This document shows positions 1 to 6,137 of a stretch of 9,940 bases of DNA, in pieces. The first letter of the stretch is position 1. Each line of letters opens with the position of its first letter. The stretch is from Actinomycetes bacterium (GTDB lineage Bacteria; Actinomycetota; Acidimicrobiia; Acidimicrobiales; Acidimicrobiaceae). The DNA lies in assembly GCA_021785315.1 (NCBI GenBank), contig JAJYFX010000038.1, forward strand, positions 1 through 9,940, read 5' to 3'. A model generated the notes under the pieces. It worked only from the letters and a program-made list of their open reading frames with translations, had not been told where the DNA came from and did no database searches. Both the position numbers and the translations under genes were made by a program.

Positions 1-660
1 CGAGTCTGTTGATCCCGCGTTGAGCTTGGCTTCGATATCATCGTGCGCCGCCGAACCGATTGCCAGATTGTCGAGGACTCCGGAATCGGCGAGTTCGCTG
101 ACAGCAGCAGCCCTCGCTTGGAGCCCTGTTATCTTGTCCTGGGCGCGGTCGATCATCATGGAAACATCGGTCATATTCTCGGAAAGTCCGGTCAGGCCTT
201 CCATTGCATTCGTGGATGCCTTGGCGGCCGTATACTGAGCCTTCATACTGTCTTTCTGAGACCTGAAGAGTTCAAGTTTGGCCTGGAGCTGTTGTCCGGT
301 GCCTTCGAGAGATTGCTCCTGTGACTTAAGTTGTTCGATCTGAGGAGTCAGCTGGTCAATCTGGCTCTTTACCGTCGTGGCCCTGGTAAGCGCGGTCCGT
401 GCCAAATCTTCCTGCCCCTGTTGGAGCGCTTGACGAGCCTGACCCTGGAGTTTGTCGTATTGCGCAGCCAATGTGGCCTGCTGTGCTTCCAGGCGCTTCT
501 GCGAAGTAAGCACGTCGGCGATGGATCTTCTTACTTGTTGGAGGTTTTCCAGCATCTTTTGATAGGACAGATCCAGTGCCTGGGTAGGATCTTCAGCTTT
601 GTTAAGGGCAGCATTGGCCTTTTGTTGAAAGACCTGTGACATTCTTTTGAAGAGACTCAT
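1..660 (-). CDS. pspA: PspA/IM30 family membrane-stress protein, 3' end cut by window edge
   Basis: Reading the minus strand from an ATG at 660 gives 220 open codons that run off the left edge, so the C-terminus and stop are missing. The product starts MSLFKRMSQVFQQKANAALN, the amphipathic PspA N-terminal helix that docks on stressed membranes. The family's EDP motif follows (residues 23-25), then 'LENLQQVRRSIADV'. Gln/Glu/Ala-rich heptads form the long coiled coil to about residue 190, including the 'QGQEDLARTAL' block. PspA/IM30 proteins oligomerise on the inner face of the membrane and maintain it under envelope stress. An AGGAG ribosome binding site (plus-strand 669-673) sits 8 bases before the ATG and supports this start. 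Family members are usually 220-280 residues, so most of the protein is present. The gene is divergent from rodA. No pspBC or transcription-factor gene is visible. Family assignment is strong; the physiological role is inferred. Confidence 0.93.
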   Translation of the reverse strand, partial: MSLFKRMSQVFQQKANAALNKAEDPTQALDLSYQKMLENLQQVRRSIADVLTSQKRLEAQQATLAAQYDKLQGQARQALQQGQEDLARTALTRATTVKSQIDQLTPQIEQLKSQEQSLEGTGQQLQAKLELFRSQKDSMKAQYTAAKASTNAMEGLTGLSENMTDVSMMIDRAQDKITGLQARAAAVSELADSGVLDNLAIGSAAHDDIEAKLNAGSTDS

Positions 661-852
661 CGAAATTGCTCCTGACCTAAAAGCTGGGGTAAAAGGGTTA
701 GGTTTAATGTAGCGCTAAAATCTATGTTTTGCATGTGCAGATATTGACAACTTCTTCAAGTGGCTCCTCGGGAGCTGTATGAATAGGCAGCATCACTAGA
801 TTCATGTAACAGATATGTACAGTGCACAATATTTAATTGTAGAGGAGCGTCG
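661..852. promoter_or_regulatory. Divergent pspA / rodA intergenic regulatory region
   Basis: This 192-bp gap must hold the promoters of both pspA (leftward) and rodA (rightward). Visible elements: the pspA ribosome binding site AGGAG on the minus strand (669-673); an inverted repeat ACCTAA-N17-TTAGGT (675-680 / 698-703) in the probable pspA leader; an 8-bp palindrome TAGCGCTA (710-717); a TTGACA hexamer (744-749) with no good -10 at the right spacing; a small hairpin GCTCC-TCG-GGAGC (763-775); an AT-rich stretch with TTTAAT (832-837), a possible but late -10 for rodA; and a strong AGAGGAG (841-847) 5 bases before the rodA ATG. Only the two ribosome binding sites are secure; the promoter elements are guesses by eye. 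Confidence 0.5.
706..718 (-). promoter_or_regulatory. Candidate pspA promoter -10 region (TTAGCGCTACATT)
   Basis: On the minus strand TACATT (plus 706-711) lies 45 bases before the pspA ATG and is preceded by TTAGCGC. A near-identical block, TTAGCCGCTACTAT, lies 39 bases before the other long minus-strand gene (SEDS protein, plus 3893-3906). The repetition and similar placement suggest a shared promoter or binding site. No good -35 hexamer is seen at 16-18 bp in either copy. Confidence 0.3.
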
Positions 853-1983
853 ATGCCGATAGACAGGTCCAGGAGTTGGACCAAGACGCTTCTTCATTTT
901 GACTTCACATTATTTCTGGTGACAGTGTCAATCGCCTTTCTTGGCGTGATTATGATCTACTCCGCCACAAGGGAAAAGCTGTCTCTGGCCGGCCTAAGTC
1001 CGTATTCATACCTTGAACGGCAGGCCATCTATGTCGTTATTGGCGTCATCGTGATGTTTGTGCTAGTCACGATCGATTATCATCAGCTTGGAAGTCTTGG
1101 ATTTGTGTTTTACGGTGGGGTCGTTCTGGCTCTGCTTGCGGTACTTACCTCGATCGGCAAAAGAGCGCTGGGTTCGCAGAGATGGTTTCAGATAGGTCCG
1201 CTTCAGCTCCAGCCGTCTGAATTTGCAGCACTCGCGATAATATTTGCGATTGCCGTCTTTCTGCAGGCTCACGATGAAGACGAGATGACGACGTCCCTGA
1301 TCGTAAAGATTCTTCTTCTCGCCGGTATACCGATGCTTTTGGTGGTCAAGCAACCGGATATTGGAACTGCGCTTGTCATGGGCGTAGTGCTCTTGACTAT
1401 GCTGGTGCTGGCCAGGGTATCGTTTGTTTGGCTCTCAGTTCTGTTGGTTGCCGGAGCGGTTGCTGTCGTGCTAGTGGTCTCTTTGGGAATTCTGCAGAAG
1501 TATCAGCTGCAAAGGTTGACTTCATTCGTCAATCCAAACACGTCAACTCTGCAAAGTGGTTACAACCTCGCGCAGTCAAAGATCGCAATTGGATCCGGCG
1601 GCCTTATTGGCAAAGGGCTGTTTGAGTCGTCGCAGACAAACCTTTCTTATGTGCCGGAACAGCAGACAGATTTCATTTTTACAGCTGTTGGAGAGCAGCT
1701 TGGCTTTGTGGGCGCTGGCGGACTGCTTTTGCTGTATGGTTTCATGAGCTGGCGAGTCTGGAGCATTATGAAGCGAGCCAAGGATACTTTGGGAAAGATG
1801 CTAGTCGGCGGCGTACTGGGATTTTTGGCCTTTTCAATATTCCAGAATGCCGGCATGACTATGGGGATCATGCCAATAACCGGTATCCCGCTGCCCTTTC
1901 TCAGCTACGGCGGATCGGCTGCACTGGCCTTTTTCGCATCCATAGGGCTGGTACTTAATGTCGGCATGAGGAATCCGCGATGA
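853..1983 (+). CDS. rodA: Rod shape-determining SEDS peptidoglycan polymerase RodA
   Basis: This 376-residue polytopic membrane protein belongs to the SEDS family (RodA/FtsW/SpoVE), which polymerises glycan strands from lipid II with a class B penicillin-binding protein. Visible hallmarks: 'LQPSEF' (119-124), 'KQPDIGTA' (166-173), 'QSKIAIGSGG' (241-250), 'PEQQTDFIFTAVGEQLG' (268-284) and 'QNAGMTMGIMPITGIPLPF' (331-349) followed by 'LSYGGS'. Asp273 in QTDFIF corresponds to the essential SEDS aspartate (Asp262 of E. coli RodA by family alignment). The short N-terminus, the YNLAQSKIAIGSGG block and the MTMGIMPITG block favour RodA over FtsW. The length matches RodA (about 370-420). The start has a strong AGAGGAG at 841-847. 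It overlaps the DUF151 gene by 4 bp and is divergent from pspA. No mreBCD or PBP2 gene is in view. Confidence 0.93.
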   Translation: MPIDRSRSWTKTLLHFDFTLFLVTVSIAFLGVIMIYSATREKLSLAGLSPYSYLERQAIYVVIGVIVMFVLVTIDYHQLGSLGFVFYGGVVLALLAVLTSIGKRALGSQRWFQIGPLQLQPSEFAALAIIFAIAVFLQAHDEDEMTTSLIVKILLLAGIPMLLVVKQPDIGTALVMGVVLLTMLVLARVSFVWLSVLLVAGAVAVVLVVSLGILQKYQLQRLTSFVNPNTSTLQSGYNLAQSKIAIGSGGLIGKGLFESSQTNLSYVPEQQTDFIFTAVGEQLGFVGAGGLLLLYGFMSWRVWSIMKRAKDTLGKMLVGGVLGFLAFSIFQNAGMTMGIMPITGIPLPFLSYGGSAALAFFASIGLVLNVGMRNPR

Positions 1984-2489
1984 CCATGGAAACATCGGGA
2001 GACAAAGACGCGTCAACCCACGTTTCAAGTCTGGCAGATGAACCCGACAGTACTGCGGCCGAACACCTGCTAGGTCCGCCGGAGCGGCTTCCGATGTTCC
2101 GGCAGGCAGTCGTTTCTGAGGTTACGGTAAAACTACCCGAGACTTTTGGCAGGCTGTCATTCAGAGAGCTGGATGAACCCAAGCGCAGTCTTACAATTCC
2201 GATTTCGATGGATCAGGCCGGCATGATTGCCGGTCTCCTTGCTGGCGTGAAACCTCCCAGGCCGATGATGGGGGACCTATTCTGCGAGGTAATGGTAGCC
2301 TATGATTTCAGTCTTGCTGTGGTGCAGATCATTGGCGTAGAAAATGGAGTGTATCTGGCTCAGGCTACCTTCACTACTGCAGCCGGAAGGCCAAAGGTGT
2401 TTCCATGCAGGCCGTCAGATGGGGTAATCCTCGCCCTGGGCCAGCCATTGCCGGTTCCGGTACTCATCGACGAGGATCTCTTTGCGTGA
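1980..2489 (+). CDS. Bifunctional nuclease (BFN, DUF151) family protein
   Basis: This 169-residue protein carries the DUF151/BFN domain over residues ~45-165. The diagnostic blocks are 'LTIPISMDQAGMIAGLLAG' (71-89), 'RPMMGDL' (94-100) and 'RPSDGVILAL' (144-153), the last close to the family's RPSDAIALA. BFN proteins have been reported to have DNase and RNase activity; their cellular role in actinobacteria is unclear. The first ~40 residues are Asp/Ser/Glu-rich, low in complexity and probably disordered. The ATG overlaps the rodA stop as ATGA, and GAGGA (1968-1972) inside rodA lies 7 bases upstream, so translation is probably coupled. A second ATG two codons downstream (1986) is also possible. 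The family is clear, but nuclease activity is inferred only from membership. Its link with rodA may be positional rather than functional. Confidence 0.88.
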   Translation: MTMETSGDKDASTHVSSLADEPDSTAAEHLLGPPERLPMFRQAVVSEVTVKLPETFGRLSFRELDEPKRSLTIPISMDQAGMIAGLLAGVKPPRPMMGDLFCEVMVAYDFSLAVVQIIGVENGVYLAQATFTTAAGRPKVFPCRPSDGVILALGQPLPVPVLIDEDLFA

Positions 2490-2512
2490 CTTGGTTTGGG
2501 TCTCCGTGAGGG

Positions 2513-3853
2513 TCAGCTGTTTCCCTCGTGGGATATCCTCATCAGGATGGCAATAAGCACATAGTTGGCTACCAGCGAGGATCCGCCGTAAGCCACGAAT
2601 GGAAGTGTCACCCCGGTCAGCGGCAGAAGTCCCACGATTCCTGCCATGATGAAGAACGACTGCAGGCCGATGATAAGTGTGAACGAAGCCGCCAGTAGTT
2701 TGGAGAAGTCGCTCCGTGCCCTGAGCGCTATCCGAAGGCCGGCACCTACCAAAAGCAGAAACGCAAAAACAATTGCTGTGGTTCCTAATAGACCCATTTC
2801 TTCGCCGATTGCGGCAAAGATGTAGTCGCTGACTACTACCGGTATCAATCCCGGGTGCCCGCGACCCAGGCCCGTACCGCCAACCCCTCCGTATCCAAGC
2901 GCGAACTGACCCTGGATGGGTTGATAACCGATTGTGCTCGCATACTTCCAGGGATTGATCCACACTATTAGCCGTTCTTTGACATGAGTGAAAATCACGG
3001 AGGCAAATACGGTTCCAATTGCGAAGAGGCCGCCGCCAAGCAGCAAGTATGATTTCCTCGACGTTGCCAGCCAAAGAGTGATTATAAAGACTAAAAAGAT
3101 CAGAAGCGAGAATCCGATGTCTTTCTCTGCGGTCATGATAAGGATCGAGACGCCCCATGCGGCAAATATCGGTCCAAGCGCTCGGATTTCGATGAGCGTC
3201 ACTTTTCTGTCGTCCCCGACAGGGTGACCAAGGAGCTCCCTTTTCTCCACGAAGTAAGAGGCAAAAAAAACAGCGAGTAGCAGCTTTGCGGCTTCGACCG
3301 GCTGAAAGGTTATCGGGCCCAGATGGGCCCAAAGCCTCTCCCCGTTTATGTCGACGCCCACCTTGGGAACAAGGGGAAGCATAAGAAGGCCAATACCGGC
3401 GAGGCCGAGGAGATACCTGTATCGGTCGAGAACCGCAGAGTTGCGTATGAAATAAAGAGCGGAAATATAGCCAAAAACACCGACCGCGCTCCATATTGCC
3501 TGCAAAATGGCTTCGTGGTAGTCGATCCGAGTGATCATTACGAAGCCCAGTCCGTTGAGCAGCGAGGCAATTGGCAAAATGATCGGGTCGGCATTAGGGG
3601 CCAATATTCGCGTGCCTAAGTGGGCTGCAAGGCTAAGGGCGATGAGTGCTACGAGAATTGGGATTACATTGCTGGGCATTATGGCGCTTTTGCCCAAAGA
3701 TGCGACTATATAAGCGGATACGGTGATAATTATGGAGATGATCAGAAGGCCAAGTTCTGTGGAACGCCTCCTGTTTCCAGCGCGAAGTCGGCGCCAAACC
3801 CTCCAGCCGTTCCCTCTGACCTGCGGTGTGGCTAAAAGATTTCCTGGATTCAT
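2513..3853 (-). CDS. Second SEDS glycosyltransferase, FtsW/RodA/SpoVE family (actinobacterial Rv0017c-like)
   Basis: This 446-residue polytopic membrane protein has an Arg-rich cytoplasmic N-terminus (residues ~13-30) and about ten or more hydrophobic segments. SEDS motifs: 'ADPIILPIASLLNGLGFVMI' (88-107), which resembles mycobacterial Rv0017c; 'ITFQPVEAAK' (181-190), where most SEDS proteins have QPSEF; 'EKDIGFSLLIF' (243-253); 'VSDYIFAAIGEEMG' (341-354); and 'LPLTGVTLPFVAYGGSS' (410-426). Asp343 is the expected essential aspartate. The family polymerises lipid II in partnership with a class B PBP. Homologues in mycobacteria and corynebacteria lie beside pbpA and pstP, but here no such neighbour is present. 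The gene converges on the rodA-DUF151 unit across 23 bp. The start at 3853 is the first Met; upstream GAGTGAG is a weak ribosome binding site. Whether it acts in elongation (RodA) or division (FtsW) cannot be read from sequence, so no symbol is given. Confidence 0.9.
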   Translation of the reverse strand: MNPGNLLATPQVRGNGWRVWRRLRAGNRRRSTELGLLIISIIITVSAYIVASLGKSAIMPSNVIPILVALIALSLAAHLGTRILAPNADPIILPIASLLNGLGFVMITRIDYHEAILQAIWSAVGVFGYISALYFIRNSAVLDRYRYLLGLAGIGLLMLPLVPKVGVDINGERLWAHLGPITFQPVEAAKLLLAVFFASYFVEKRELLGHPVGDDRKVTLIEIRALGPIFAAWGVSILIMTAEKDIGFSLLIFLVFIITLWLATSRKSYLLLGGGLFAIGTVFASVIFTHVKERLIVWINPWKYASTIGYQPIQGQFALGYGGVGGTGLGRGHPGLIPVVVSDYIFAAIGEEMGLLGTTAIVFAFLLLVGAGLRIALRARSDFSKLLAASFTLIIGLQSFFIMAGIVGLLPLTGVTLPFVAYGGSSLVANYVLIAILMRISHEGNS

Positions 3854-3902
3854 ATTGGCTCACTCGCTTGCGGGTCAAAATGCGCTAAACAAATAGTAGC
3901 GG

Positions 3903-3917
3903 CTAACGAAGGGTTAG
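3903..3917. repeat. Inverted repeat CTAAC-N5-GTTAG, possible operator
   Basis: Five-base arms CTAAC (3903-3907) and GTTAG (3913-3917) flank GAAGG; the outer bases can extend by wobble pairs only. It abuts the putative -10 of the minus-strand SEDS gene. Arms this short can arise by chance, so the call is weak. Confidence 0.25.
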
Positions 3918-3977
3918 TTGGTTGATCGGCATGTCGAAACTCGTGGATATTTGGTATTTCCGCCGATAAAAAGCCAC

Positions 3978-3996
3978 TCATTTCTTGCAGAAATGA
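3978..3996. promoter_or_regulatory. Perfect 19-bp inverted repeat before ppk1, candidate operator
   Basis: TCATTTCT (3978-3985) and AGAAATGA (3989-3996) are exact reverse complements around a TGC centre. The repeat ends 14 bases before the ppk1 ATG at 4011. Its length, perfect arms and place in the promoter-proximal DNA fit a dimeric regulator site. If transcribed it could instead form an 8-bp, AU-rich, tight-looped and fairly unstable hairpin in the leader. No known regulator consensus was recognised. It lacks a following T-run and precedes a gene, so it is not a terminator. Confidence 0.5.
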
Positions 3997-3998
3997 AA

Positions 3999-4004
3999 TA
4001 GCCT
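3999..4004 (+). promoter_or_regulatory. Possible -10 (TANNNT) for a leaderless ppk1 transcript
   Basis: TAGCCT fits TANNNT and ends 6 bases before the ppk1 ATG. That is the spacing expected when transcription starts at the A of the start codon. No purine-rich ribosome binding site precedes the ATG, and leaderless mRNAs are common in actinobacteria. The TAG within it is also the in-frame stop that bars any start before 4002. This is inference from position; the hexamer itself is weak. Confidence 0.25.
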
Positions 4005-4010
4005 TTCGGT

Positions 4011-6137
4011 ATGGGTTCAAATTCGACCTCTATGGTGGAAAGCTTTGGAAGTTCCCGGTTTATCAATCGTGAGCTGTCCTGGCTTGATTTTGCTTCGCGT
4101 GTGCTTGAGCTCGCAGAGGACAAGACGGTCCCTCTTTTGGAGAGGGCCAAGTTCCTGGCGATCCTTTCTGACGGTCTTGACGAGTTCTTTCAAGTAAGGG
4201 TAGCTGGGCTAAAGGATCAATTAGCGGCAGGAGTACGCTCTTTGAGTCCCGATGGTCTTTCCGTAAAGGAACAGCTTCAGGCAGTGCGGCAGAAAGTTCT
4301 TCAGATTACCGAGAGAATCAACCAGTTATACAAAGAAGGCTTGGCGCCTGCACTTTCGGAGGCAGGCATCATGCTCTTGGACTGGGATGATCTTGCGTTC
4401 GAAGACAGGGAGTATCTCGTCGGGGTCTTTAAAAAAACAGTGTTTCCGGTGCTGACCCCATTGGCGGTGGATCCTTCCCACCCATTTCCCTATATTTCCA
4501 ACCTTTCGCTCAATCTTTTAGTCAGAGTCACCGATCCGGTCTCAGAGATATCGAGATATGCACGTGTCAAAGTTCCGGCGATTCTGCCTCGATTTGTCGG
4601 ACTTCCTGATGGACTGAGGTTTGTTCCGCTTGAGCAGTTGATATCCGCTAATGTTCGTCAGCTTTTTCCCGAAATGGAAGTAGGTGCGCAGCACATATTC
4701 AGGGTGAGCAGAAATGCCGACCTGACCCTCGAGGAAGAGGAGGCGGATGACCTGCTTGCCTTTGTGGAGATGGAACTGAGACGGCGCAGGTTTGGCAGGG
4801 CGGTGAGACTGGAGTTCCAGGGGACGCCGGATCCGGACGTGGTAGCTTTGCTGGTCAAGGAGCTACGGTTGCATCCGGATGACGTTTATATACTCGATAC
4901 TCCACTTGATTTGAGCGGCCTCTGGAGTGTGTACAAGATCATGCGTGCGGATCTGCATGATTTGGACTGGGTACCTGTAACTCCTTTGTCGTTCGGCGAC
5001 GTCGATTCGGGCTCGATTGACGTATTCGCTATGCTACGCACAGGCGACGTGTTGGTGCACCATCCGTATGAGTCGTTTTCCGCCACCGTCGAAAGATTCA
5101 TTGAGCAAGCAGCTAATGATCCGGATGTCCTTGCAATTAAGCAAACCCTATATAGGACTTCCGGGGACTCGCGCATAGTGGCATCACTTATTCAAGCGGC
5201 TGAGTCGGGCAAGCAGGTGGCAGTTCTGGTCGAGGTGAAGGCCCGCTTCGATGAGCAGGCCAATATCGGCTGGGCAAGGGCACTTGAAGAAGCCGGAGTT
5301 CATGTAGTTTACGGACTGGCAGGTTTGAAGACACATCTAAAAGCGGTCCTAGTCGTGCGCCGTGAAGACGATGGTTCAACTTTGCGTTACTGTCATTTGG
5401 GCACAGGTAACTATAACTCCAAGACCGCTAAGTCATATGAAGATATCGGACTTTTGACGTGCAACCCGGAATTCGGTGCGGATCTTTCCGAGGTGTTCAA
5501 TCTTCTAACCGGGTTTTCGAAAAGGCTGGAATACAAAAAATTGATTTTGGCGCCTGGCCTTCTCAGGGCAAAGATGTTGGAGTTCATTACTGAGCAGATT
5601 CGCATGGGCGACGCCGGACGAATCGTAATCAAAGTCAACGGTCTCATCGATCCCGAAGTGATCGATGCTCTTTACATGGCGTCCAATGCGGGTGTAAAGG
5701 TTGATTTGCTTGTTCGGAGTATCTGCTGTCTGAGGCCGGGTGTTCCGGGGCTTTCGGAGAACATTCGCGTGAAATCTATTGTTGGAAGATTCTTGGAGCA
5801 CTCAAGGATCTTCATCTTCGGCGATCTCAATAGCAGCTCAGCCAAAGTCTTGGTCGGATCTGCTGACCTAATGCAAAGGAATCTTGACCGCCGGATCGAG
5901 GCACTTTTCCCGATCGAGGATTCGCACCTGCGCAGACGTGTCGTAGAGATTGTCAGCCTCGACCTTGAAGACGACAGCGCATCTTGGGAGCTTTCTGAAA
6001 AGGGTGACTGGACAAAGCAATTGGGTCCGAGACTTATTACGGCACAGGCCCGATTTCAAGAGCTTGCATTGGAAAGGGCGACCCCGATAAGAAGGCATGT
6101 AAGACGACTGTGGTTTAAGTCGGGTGTCGGTAAATGA
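4011..6137 (+). CDS. ppk1: Polyphosphate kinase 1 (RNA degradosome polyphosphate kinase type)
   Basis: This 708-residue protein is full length for PPK1, which reversibly transfers the ATP gamma-phosphate onto inorganic polyphosphate. The N-terminal domain starts 'FINRELSWLDFASRVL' (17-32) and continues 'PLLERAKFLAI' (41-51) and 'LDEFFQVRVAGL' (56-67). The middle domain contains 'PVLTPLAVDPSHPFPYISNL'. The catalytic C-terminal half has 'AIKQTLYRT', 'GLKTHLKA' with His442 (equivalent to the phosphorylated His435 of E. coli PPK), 'CHLGTGNYN', 'LEHSRIFIF' with His597 (equivalent to His592), and 'GSADLMQRNLDRRIEALFP'. Two usually conserved N-terminal Asn positions are replaced: Ala28 in DFASRVL (usually FN) and Gly55 before LDEFF (usually Asn; Asn45 in E. 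coli). An in-frame stop at 3999-4001 makes 4011 the first possible ATG; 4032 is an alternative. The gene overlaps the CYTH gene by ATGA. Polyphosphate kinase activity is expected because both catalytic histidines are kept. Confidence 0.96.
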   Translation: MGSNSTSMVESFGSSRFINRELSWLDFASRVLELAEDKTVPLLERAKFLAILSDGLDEFFQVRVAGLKDQLAAGVRSLSPDGLSVKEQLQAVRQKVLQITERINQLYKEGLAPALSEAGIMLLDWDDLAFEDREYLVGVFKKTVFPVLTPLAVDPSHPFPYISNLSLNLLVRVTDPVSEISRYARVKVPAILPRFVGLPDGLRFVPLEQLISANVRQLFPEMEVGAQHIFRVSRNADLTLEEEEADDLLAFVEMELRRRRFGRAVRLEFQGTPDPDVVALLVKELRLHPDDVYILDTPLDLSGLWSVYKIMRADLHDLDWVPVTPLSFGDVDSGSIDVFAMLRTGDVLVHHPYESFSATVERFIEQAANDPDVLAIKQTLYRTSGDSRIVASLIQAAESGKQVAVLVEVKARFDEQANIGWARALEEAGVHVVYGLAGLKTHLKAVLVVRREDDGSTLRYCHLGTGNYNSKTAKSYEDIGLLTCNPEFGADLSEVFNLLTGFSKRLEYKKLILAPGLLRAKMLEFITEQIRMGDAGRIVIKVNGLIDPEVIDALYMASNAGVKVDLLVRSICCLRPGVPGLSENIRVKSIVGRFLEHSRIFIFGDLNSSSAKVLVGSADLMQRNLDRRIEALFPIEDSHLRRRVVEIVSLDLEDDSASWELSEKGDWTKQLGPRLITAQARFQELALERATPIRRHVRRLWFKSGVGK

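Larger units (their letters stand above)
3854..4010. promoter_or_regulatory. Divergent SEDS / ppk1 intergenic regulatory region
   Basis: This 157-bp gap separates the leftward SEDS gene from the rightward polyphosphate cluster. It holds the TTAGCCGCTACTAT block (minus strand, 3893-3906) resembling the one before pspA, an inverted repeat CTAAC-N5-GTTAG (3903-3917), and a perfect 19-bp inverted repeat (3978-3996) ending 14 bases before the ppk1 ATG. A loose sigma-70-like pair for ppk1 is TTGATC (3922-3927) and GATATT (3946-3951) with 18 bp between. No ribosome binding site precedes ppk1. No Pho-box-like direct repeat could be identified by eye. Confidence 0.45.

Noticed and set aside
20..639. 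Three plus-strand open frames (72-102 codons) at the left edge
   Set aside because: They are antisense to the pspA coiled coil, whose minus-strand frame is uninterrupted and clearly recognisable.
744..749. TTGACA as the rodA -35 box
   Set aside because: A perfect hexamer, but no acceptable -10 lies 16-18 bp downstream (that interval falls in the GC-rich hairpin), so it is not called as a promoter.
2415..3494. A 359-codon open frame on the minus strand overlapping the second SEDS gene
   Set aside because: It lies in another frame of the same DNA, is rich in Arg/Cys/Ser/His with no domain-like pattern, and the SEDS frame has all the family motifs. It is a shadow.
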